Source: Ypsolopha sequella
Lineage: Eukaryota > Arthropoda > Insecta > Lepidoptera > Ypsolophidae
DNA: 64,000 bases
Assembly (NCBI GenBank): GCA_934047225.1
Contig: OW203989.1
Location: 12,003,977-12,067,976 of the forward strand
Direction: 5' to 3'
The stretch's first letter is position 1; each line of letters opens with the position of its first letter. The position numbers and the translations under genes were made by a program. Below are positions 59,501 through 64,000 of this stretch, piece by piece. The notes under the pieces are model-generated. The model worked only from the letters and a program-made list of their open reading frames with translations. It was not told the origin of the DNA and did not search any database.

Positions 59501-61885
59501 TTCGAGGATTTCTCGAAATAGATGCAAGTAAATATAGCCAAACTGTATATTTTTACAATTAGCTCTTTATTAACTACAAATCAAATTGTAGTTAATAAAG
59601 AGCTAATTGTAAAAATATACAGTATAAAATATAAAAATATACTACAAATCAAATTGTAGTTAATAAAGAGCTAATTGTAAAAATATACAGTACATAGTAA
59701 TTGTAAAAATATAAAATATACTACGGAATCCTAAAAATTAAAATGCCACTTTGAAAAAAAATTGTTTGACAATGGTACCGATTCGGTGAAGCACATCTTA
59801 ACTTATTTGACAGGACTAAACTCAATTTAAGCGTTCTGTCCTTGTCTTTTCGATAAAGAAAAAAAAAAAACAGGACGCTTAAAATACGGTTAGTCCTGTC
59901 AAATAAGTTAAGACGTGTTATGCCGAATCGATACCAATATTGTTAACTCTACGGTAGGTAGTGCCTACCCTGGCGTCATACAAATAATTATTTTTCAAAA
60001 TTAAATTTTAATTTTTTATTGTCAGTGTCTTTCCTTGTCTTTCATTGTCTTCATTGTCTTCATTGTCTTCATTGTCTTTCCAGCAAAAATGTCTATGCAC
60101 GCCACCAGGATGATGTAACTTACCAAGTTATTGCTTTAGCTTCAGAGATAAAATAGGTCTTTACATATGAAATTGCCGAAATTTTCTTACAGATTCATGA
60201 CTTCATAATTCCTGAAATAGCTATTTCCATTATTTGTTTTTTGTTTGAAAGTGGATTTTAAGGTTTTACATCTACGTATTAAATTTTGTTTTTCAGTTTG
60301 ATAACCAAAATTAAATTTCCAAAAACAGTTTGTCCTAAATGCCATCCCCTTCCATGATAAGATTCGTAATAATTTTTGCAACTGACACTTTCAAAAATTT
60401 AATAAATGTTGCTGTTAGCTTAACGTTGTCTCATTCATACACAAAAGAAATTACATAATTTTGATTTGTCATTCCTAAAAAAATGCAAAAATGTTTGTAC
60501 TGAAAATTGAGTTTTCTTCAAATTCTCTATAGAAAACGGCAATTTTATATACCTATATAAATACCTTATATTATGCTTGTGATATTCGCCACTTGGTAGA
60601 ATTTACTGAACAACATGTTGATGAAATATCACGTTAAGTGATCGCGAACCAGTTGGGTTAAGAGTAAATATACATAACTAGCTTTTGCCCGCAGCTTCAC
60701 CCACGTTGATTAAGTTTTTGTATAGTCGTATCGAATCCCATCCCATCCCATCCCACTAATGCCACTATCCCATCCCATGCCATCCTCACTATTCCATCCC
60801 ACTAATATTCAACGGTGTGAAGGAGTAACAGTACATCACTTTTCTATAGGAACTTATCATCCCATTGCCTTTCAATGGGAACTGATTTATGGGATAAAAA
60901 GTAGCCTATGTCCTATTCCAGATCTAGAGCTACATTTGTACAAAGTTTCAGCCTAATTGTTTCAGTAATCTCGGCACGATCCATCCATCCAAACTTTCGC
61001 ATTTATACTATGAGTGGGAAGGGATGGGATAGTGGGATGGGATGGGATGGGATGGGAAGTGGGATAGTGGGATGGAGTGGGATTTACCATGGATTGTTAG
61101 TACTTTTTATTAATGAATTTTTACACTATTTTTATCCACAGGTATAATAGTAATATTGACACTAACTCTACTAACGCCGTACTTCTACTACATCCCCCGC
61201 GCAGCGTTTGCGGCCGTTATCACTTGTGCCGTTCTACACATGGTGGACCTGCAGATATTGAAGAGGCTTTGGAGGACTAATCGTGAGTTTGGCAATTCTT
61301 ATGAACTGGAGCTAGTAGAAACAATTATTAGAATAATGTTTTTTTTAATTATCTCAAGGATGTTTTACCTAATTTTAGAATAACAATATAAGTGGGTTCC
61401 TTCCTCTACAGTTTTGTTTTAAGGGGAAACGAAACTATCCTCTACGAAACGCAAAACCAAAGATGGTTCTTCTTATTTTTGAATTACAGATATTAAAGAA
61501 ATGTGATTCATGGCATTTCGCGAACATTTTTCTATTGAGCTTTTGCGTTTTTCCTAAAATTTTTAGTTCAGCCCTTATAGTCTATGTATATTATTTTTAT
61601 TAAACCGATTGATCAAGTTACACAATGTGAAATGGTAATTTGAAGTTGTGCATCTGACCTGATACGGACCCTTAAGATCAGAAACCGGAAAATTTCAAGT
61701 ACGATACAATCCTTTCTTCCTTCCTTCCCTCTTTTCTAGGATTAGACATAATCCCTCTTCTGGGAACGTTTGTCTGCTGCCTCGCGCTGGGAATCGAAGT
61801 GGGGCTTCTCTGTGGCGTTGGAGTTGACATGCTGTTACTTCTCTACTACCATTCGAGGCCGCCGCTAGATATACAGTTTGTTAAC
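44335..61885 (+). CDS. SLC26A11: SLC26 sulfate/anion transporter, 5' part of gene (8 exons)
   Basis: SLC26 proteins are membrane anion exchangers or channels with a 14-helix UraA-like core and a cytosolic STAS domain. Exons 44335-44511, 49492-49687, 52111-52331, 55864-56041, 57156-57320, 58283-58444, 61142-61282 and 61740-61885 join in consistent phase to 462 codons. The start is the Met three bases into the first exon (44335). Diagnostic motifs in order are [52 protein letters not shown] with [26 protein letters not shown], and [14 protein letters not shown] with SGVRTPAAG. These fit SLC26A11 better than other SLC26 members. The STAS domain is not found before 64000, so the gene runs off the right edge. 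An untranslated first exon probably lies upstream. Confidence 0.92.
44553..45098 (+). repeat. Family K repeat, copy 1
   Basis: From TTAGGTTTCCGTACCTCAAA to GAGTCTGACTCGCATGTGGC then CGGTTTTTT. Related units are 46058-46868, 50275-50725, 59299-59740 (reverse) and 42440-42560. This element type with a GTCTGTCTGTC tract near the start is common in moth genomes. Confidence 0.7.
45297..45678. mobile_element. TTAA-flanked MITE family F, copy 1
   Basis: GGGGCTGCACAATGCTAAAA at the left and TTTAGCATTGTGGAGCCCC at the right are inverted; TTAA flanks both sides (45293-45296, 45679-45682). Confidence 0.88.
45790..45906. mobile_element. Small hairpin element
   Basis: TAGAGTACGCGTCACCACTG with AAGTCC is mirrored by GGACTTCAGTGGTGGCGTCG then ACTCTA. 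Confidence 0.65.
46058..46868 (+). repeat. Family K repeat, copy 2, with internal duplication
   Basis: It starts TAGGGTTCCGTAGTACCTAA, has a (CGTC)n tract at about 46112-46146, and ends GAGTCTGACTCGCACTTGGC then CGGTTTTTT. The segment with TATATACTTTTA, TGGCACTRGTTTCGAGAAAT and CTCCCCCTTATCTCCAAAAC is present twice (about 46330-46440 and 46610-46715). Confidence 0.75.
47090..48009 (+). repeat. Family L repeat, copy 2, interrupted
   Basis: Flanks of the insertion at 47455-47793 match 545-1025 continuously on either side (CTAGAGCTATGTTTAAGTCG on the left, GCCCGCGACGAAATCGGTAC on the right). A second extra block lies at about 47232-47325. Confidence 0.7.
47455..47793 (-). mobile_element. SINE insertion with 15-bp target duplication
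   Basis: The direct repeat ATGTTATTTAGATTA flanks the insert (47440-47454 and 47794-47808). On the minus strand it has a tRNA-like head, TGGCGCAGTTGGTAACGCGC with GGTTCGAATCCTGG. Outer segments AAACTAGAAAAGATCAATCA and TGATTGATCTTTTCTAGTTT form inverted repeats about 70 bp long, so the unit is two SINE halves head to head. Confidence 0.8.
48014..48434. mobile_element. TTAA-flanked MITE family F, copy 2
   Basis: Same ends as 45297-45678 and TTAA on both sides (48010-48013, 48435-48438). It carries an extra ~45 bp around ATCACGGCTACATTAGGACA relative to copy 1. Confidence 0.88.
48594..48740 (+). mobile_element. tRNA-derived SINE, second family
   Basis: The head TGGCGCAGTCAGTAGCGCAC (A box) and GGTTCAAATCCTGGCCCC (B box), then TTGATCTTTTCTAGCTTGTA and ATGCACTCTAAA as the 3' end. 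Intact tRNA pairing is missing in the acceptor stem, so this is a SINE rather than a tRNA gene. Confidence 0.75.
49245..49375 (+). repeat. SINE 3' part, truncated
   Basis: ATCCTGGCCCGGGGAATTTT, then TTGTCTTTGGATTGGTTTCT and TTTGTAATGCACTCTAAAAC, matching 47700-47780 and 48640-48740. The stretch ends about 117 bases before SLC26A11 exon 2. Confidence 0.65.
49492..49687 (+). CDS. SLC26A11: SLC26A11 exon 2
   Basis: The acceptor is ATCTTCCAG|TAC and the donor CAGCTGG|GTGAGT, ending one base into Gly. [40 protein letters not shown] and [20 protein letters not shown] cover helices 2-4 with the GPTA anion-site helix. Its 3' two thirds are copied three more times into the following intron. Confidence 0.95.
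49525..50133 (+). repeat. 167-bp tandem partial duplication of SLC26A11 exon 2
   Basis: Unit starts at GTGTAYGG: 49525 (the real exon), 49692, 49859 and 50026, an exact 167-bp period. Each unit contains 163 bases of exon plus the GTGA of the donor. Copy 2 is intact in reading frame; copy 3 has an in-frame TAG (ACCTTCACCTAG); copy 4 has lost 31 bases between two CTAC words and diverges after about 50133. Confidence 0.93.
50275..50725 (+). repeat. Family K repeat, copy 3
   Basis: AGAGCTCCGTACTTCAAAAT, TTGTTGTCCGTCTGTAAAGA, GAGATATCAAGTTGAAACTG and AGAACCCTCAAGGCGCGAGG follow the order of 44553-45098. Confidence 0.65.
51584..52060 (+). repeat. Dispersed repeat family E, copy 3
   Basis: AATTCCCACAGCTTAATTTT to CACACCTTAACATAATTTAA, with a small duplication GATGTGCGATTCTCAGAATA. 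It ends about 50 bases before SLC26A11 exon 3. Confidence 0.78.
52111..52331 (+). CDS. SLC26A11: SLC26A11 exon 3
   Basis: The acceptor is TTATTCCAG|GA and the donor ATGAAG|GTGGGT, phase 0. [40 protein letters not shown] and [18 protein letters not shown]; the GFTSAAA...QIK..LGL block is the SLC26A11-type helix 5 signature. Confidence 0.96.
52677..53203 (+). repeat. Family D, copy 3, interrupted
   Basis: The left part matches 42885-42963 and the right part 42961-43217; the block 52818-52986 between them is an insertion. Confidence 0.72.
52818..52986 (+). mobile_element. Truncated insertion related to 5251-5574
   Basis: Flanked by the 12-bp direct repeat TCTCTAGATATT (52806-52817 and 52987-52998). 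It carries TGCCCGTTTGACAACGACGG to AGCCGTATGTAATAATAATT, the right half of 5251-5574, and lacks the left arm. Confidence 0.78.
53359..53660 (-). mobile_element. MITE family G, copy 1
   Basis: The ends TCGACCAAAATAAAATAAAT and ATTTTATTTTGGTCGA are inverted. The reverse complement of the whole unit matches 57495-57796, including ATATATCCAATTGCTTAGAC. Confidence 0.88.
54143..54402 (+). mobile_element. MITE family C, copy 4
   Basis: CAATGCATGTGCTCGTAAAG to CACACTATGCATTG, nearly the same as 25381-25637. It is followed by a stretch with AAACACTCGCTACGCTCGTG that forms a short inverted pair around GTGTTTT. Confidence 0.8.
54830..55010 (+). repeat. Dispersed repeat fragment
   Basis: CCCCCAAAACAAACAAATTG, GTGTCTGTCTGTGGCATCAT and AACGGTTGAACCGATTTTGA, followed by ACTTTTGCCTGCGGCTTCGC, a word seen also at 60680 (AGCTTTTGCCCGCAGCTTCA). 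These are the 'cuttings' of common insect retroelement or Helitron-like repeats. Confidence 0.5.
55864..56041 (+). CDS. SLC26A11: SLC26A11 exon 4
   Basis: The acceptor is TTTGTTTCAG|GCC and the donor TTACCG|GTACAG, ending one base into Gly. [40 protein letters not shown] and [14 protein letters not shown]: a charged cytosolic loop then a helix, ending in the family motif PFILTG. Confidence 0.95.
56550..56835 (+). mobile_element. SINE, degenerate
   Basis: The tail TCCGAAGACGGCGATAAGGC, CATCACGTTGGGACG-like and GTCGGTAAAACGTGGGTGTA matches the other SINEs; the head GTCAGTGGTTCGAACATCTC is only weakly tRNA-like. Confidence 0.55.
56982..57087. mobile_element. MITE family B, short copy
   Basis: TTAATACTTGCTATTGTCGA, then a perfect hairpin AAAACACTTTTACTGTTTCA / TGAAACAGTAAAAGTGTTTT around CAAATTGATTTG. 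Confidence 0.75.
57156..57320 (+). CDS. SLC26A11: SLC26A11 exon 5
   Basis: The acceptor is TTCTTTCAG|GT and the donor [53 protein letters not shown] and VAIAKAF match the SLC26A11 order GLPP..IPPFS...AGLAVVPLMGLLES-AVAKAF; an Asn occupies the position that is Ser in ES.AVAKAF. Confidence 0.95.
57495..57796 (+). mobile_element. MITE family G, copy 2
   Basis: TCGACCAAAATAAAATGAAT to TTTATTTTATTTTGGTCGA; same unit as 53359-53660 in opposite orientation. An open frame near 57628-57840 is a by-product. Confidence 0.88.
57823..58028 (+). mobile_element. tRNA-derived SINE
   Basis: GCGGTAGCTCAGGGGTAGAA (A box); the B-box region is deleted; then GGAATCTATGTGCATAGTAT, GAACGGTAAAGGAAAACATC and GTGAGGAAACCTGCATGCCC as at 33235. 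Confidence 0.78.
58283..58444 (+). CDS. SLC26A11: SLC26A11 exon 6
   Basis: The acceptor is TTTTGCAG|CA and the donor [50 protein letters not shown] and [14 protein letters not shown] match the SLC26 block with the invariant-type P..GSF.R...N..SG..T...G. Confidence 0.97.
59299..59740 (-). repeat. Family K repeat, reverse copy
   Basis: AAACCGGTCAAGTGCGAGTC at the left is the complement of the family K right end. The inner part has TGTTAACGTAAAG-type and TTCGAGAAAT-complement words. It contains the hairpin at 59568-59690. Confidence 0.68.
59568..59695. repeat. Hairpin plus duplicated arm
   Basis: AATTAGCTCTTTATTAACTA then CAAATCAAATTG then TAGTTAATAAAGAGCTAATT forms a hairpin. The right arm with ACTACAAATCAAATTGTAGT is then repeated once more about 60 bases on, inside the family K copy. 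Confidence 0.85.
59771..59938. mobile_element. MITE family A, copy 4
   Basis: AATGGTACCGATTCGGTGAA to GCCGAATCGATACCAATATT with AACTTATTTGACAGGACTAA arms and an A-rich loop. Confidence 0.85.
60028..60083. repeat. CATTGTCTT short tandem repeat
   Basis: About five copies of TCATTGTCTT / CCTTGTCTTT words in a row. Confidence 0.8.
60675..61085 (+). repeat. Repeat flanked by complementary CCCAT/GGGAT microsatellites
   Basis: AACTAGCTTTTGCCCGCAGC begins a repeat carrying ATCCCATCCCATCCCATCCC (60735-60805) and ending in GGGATGGGATGGGATGGGAT (61016-61080). The inside reads AAAAAGTAGCCTATGTCCTA and CAAAGTTTCAGCCTAATTG, typical of a common insect retroelement 3' region. Confidence 0.7.
61142..61282 (+). 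CDS. SLC26A11: SLC26A11 exon 7
   Basis: The acceptor is TTTATCCACAG|GT and the donor [50 protein letters not shown] and RLWRTN match the SLC26 helix ending YIPK.ALAAVI and the D...LWR segment. Confidence 0.96.
61740..61885 (+). CDS. SLC26A11: SLC26A11 exon 8
   Basis: The acceptor is CTTTTCTAG|GA after a TTCC-rich tract, and the donor GTTAAC|GTGAGT, phase 0. [40 protein letters not shown] and PLDIQFVN cover the last membrane helices; the STAS domain should follow in the next exon, not found before 64000. Confidence 0.95.
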
Positions 61886-62188
61886 GTGAGTAATTTTTTC
61901 TGCCAATATAATTTTTACGGTTTCGTACCTCCAAAAGAATAAAACGGAAAACAGAATACAATAGTATTATATTATCCGTGATACAATGAAAATCACTTTG
62001 TTATTTGTAAAGAAATTTTGTAGACAAAAACACCTTCTCACATTATTTTTGCTATTACGTTACCTAATGTTGGTTTATATATATTTGCATTTCTAATTTG
62101 ATGTAACTGAATGGAACCATTGGCAGATACAAAGAGGCAGGGAAGCGCGGGGGCCATTGCCATCCCCGAACTACACAGCAATTCTAAA

Positions 62189-62450
62189 TAAGGTCTTTCA
62201 ATTTAAATGGAAAGTAATTAAGGAGGTGATTCAGTATAGTTAATACATCACATTCCACAGCAAAGCACTTTTTTTTGCGCGAACTTTTTTTTCACTTCTC
62301 AGTACAAAGTGGTCCGATCAGCTGACTCAGTTTGTATGGACAAGTGAAGAAAAAGTTCGCGCAAAAAAAAGTAATTTGCTGTGGAATGTGATGTATTAAC
62401 GATACTGAATCACCTCCTTAATTACTTTCCATTTAAATTGTAAGATCTTA
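62189..62450. mobile_element. Long near-perfect palindromic MITE
   Basis: TTTAAATGGAAAGTAATTAA, GGAGGTGATTCAGTAT and CACATTCCACAGCAAA-type arms at the left are mirrored by the right half out to ATTTAAATTGTAAGATCTTA. Arms exceed 100 bases around a short centre near CAAAGTGGTCCGATCAGCTG. Confidence 0.9.
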
Positions 62451-64000
62451 TATATGTAATATTCGATTTCACTTTTCTATTCGATTCAGATGAAGTTTTA
62501 CAGCGCATCCGAAAACAGCAATACATTTATTGCACCACATACATTAGCTACCCATCTCGCGACCACATCCACTTATTATTATTTTCTTTTACTATGTGAA
62601 AATTTGATCCTAGTTAGAAAGCCCTCCCCCCAAATGAAATCCTGCAGGATCCGCCCGGAACGCTCAAGGCACGAACCTTTTCCGCATTTTTCTCTACCTA
62701 TTATTTTTTTATCAAAGTCGTTTTTGACTACAATTTTACAGCAGTAATGTAAGTAGCTATTTGAATTGACTAATCTCGCCCTGATATAGTGCGCGCCAAT
62801 CTTTTAGTCGCCTCTGATTGAGTTACGAGTGCAAGCTTGCACAGGTACAGTCAAGGAAACAATAATATGAACGGTTGATTATTAAATGTTTACTATAAGT
62901 GGGAAGGTGTACTTGTTGTACCTACCTATTATAGCATTATTTTTTAAAATTAGTAAGCTACTTTATAATCACGAGTGTAATTTTGTTAACATGGTCGATT
63001 CGGCCTAAATTTGGACTGCCACCAGGCAAGCCTAGTGACAGCCAAAAAAAAAGTTAAATCAGGATAAAGACACTATATAATTTTTTTTGGATACACTAAA
63101 AATAACAAAACTGAAGTAAAAAAAATGGTATAAAACACAAGAATATCAGAAGAGTATTAGGTACGTCGGAACTTATAAAATTAACACAAAAAAATACCTA
63201 GTCTACCTTGTTTTAGAATTTTGTTTTTGGAGCTTGAACGACGCTTGGCTTACGATATTATGGATTCGAATTTGAATATTAAAACCATTTTATAGGATCC
63301 CAGAAACTAAAATTTTGCGGAAGTATTAATAACTTCTAGCCGAGAGAAAATATAACTTTAAGGTATTAAAAGCAATCGTTATCTAGCTTTACATTAAGGA
63401 AGAAAATGATTGATTCAGAGTCTATTGAATGCCAGGCTACAGATATAAAAACCTGATAGGGGTGTCTTCGTGATGTAGGTGTCTGAAGTCTTCCCACGGA
63501 GTAGTCAATCAAACCGAGATTGTCTGGCGCCAACTTCTGGTATAACTCGGGAAGCTTACCCCATCAGCGACGTGGTCCGTACCTTCGGCCTCATTTCATA
63601 TGCGCAACCATACAAGATGGAAAGGTGGCGCGCGAACAATGGAAGAAATGGAAAAAACTGGAAAGACCCTTAAATAACCTGAAGGGTCGCTGTAAAGAAA
63701 TAAAATAACAGCGTCAAGACATGCCTACGAAATCTGGGCAAGGAAATTAACGTATTGGAAACAGGACAAAAGGGATTTTCAGAGAATGAAACCAAAAGTA
63801 CACAAAACTTACCAGGAAATGAAGAAAAAACAGGCTTCTACAATCTCTAGGGCAAATGTGCTCTGTTTCGTGGATAAAACTAGATTTCAAGTTTCATTTT
63901 TTAATTTTCTGTGGAAAATTTTTCTTCCTTGTACGACGATACTCTTCTAACTAATTTTTAAAATTTGAAAATTCAGTAAAGAAATCAACGACAAAGTAAG
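62451..64000. other. Intron sequence of SLC26A11, no exon recognised
   Basis: I searched for a STAS-domain exon in phase 0 and found none. 63590-63710 reads as a fragment (AQPYKMERWR) that may be a retroelement relic. The rest is AT-rich with no structure I can name. Confidence 0.5.

Noticed and set aside
62490..62747. STAS-domain exon of SLC26A11 after GATTCAG
   Set aside because: The translation (KFYSASENSNTF...) has no STAS features and no donor in the right phase.
63479..63708. Coding exon near the right edge
   Set aside because: Frames are short and overlap; AQPYKMERWR looks like a retroelement relic, not SLC26.
1..64000. CRISPR arrays, operons, ribosome binding sites
   Set aside because: The window is animal nuclear DNA with spliced genes; tandem arrays here are minisatellites and exon duplications.

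Overview
This is AT-rich animal nuclear DNA, almost certainly lepidopteran (moth or butterfly). Two conserved multi-exon host genes with short GT-AG exons lie on the + strand. They sit in a matrix of palindromic MITEs, tRNA-derived SINEs, hAT-like elements and decayed autonomous transposons. The lepidopteran placement is an inference from gene architecture and repeat style; no species call can be made.

Layout. (1) 1-23622: the 3' half of the gene for the checkpoint kinase ATR. I reconstructed 15 exons with consistent phases, giving 851 codons plus stop. They cover the late FAT domain, the complete PI3K-like kinase domain and the FATC tail. The 5' half lies upstream of the window. (2) 23623-44332: about 20.7 kb with no recognisable host gene, filled with repeats. 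It includes a roughly 3 kb transposon with inverted repeats of about 300 bp or more that carries a broken PIN-like/Cys-rich protein (33901-36877). It also includes a truncated non-LTR retrotransposon on the minus strand (about 36950-38578). (3) 44335-61885: the 5' part of an SLC26 anion transporter, closest to SLC26A11 (sodium-independent sulfate anion transporter). Eight exons give 462 codons, covering the membrane domain; the STAS domain should lie beyond the right edge. Its exon 2 has been partly tandem-duplicated into the following intron, three further copies at an exact 167-bp period. (4) 61886-64000: intron and repeats.

The two host genes have no obvious functional link: ATR is a nuclear DNA-damage and replication-stress kinase, and the SLC26 protein moves anions across membranes. 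The most noteworthy material is in the repeats. At least ten MITE families occur in two or more copies, several with visible target-site duplications (TA, TTAA or 8 bp). Several insertions lie within 20-50 bp of host splice acceptors, and there are clear nested insertions. The best candidate for an under-described system is the 33901-36877 transposon. A second is the THAP-domain element with inverted ends inside an ATR intron (8114-10410).
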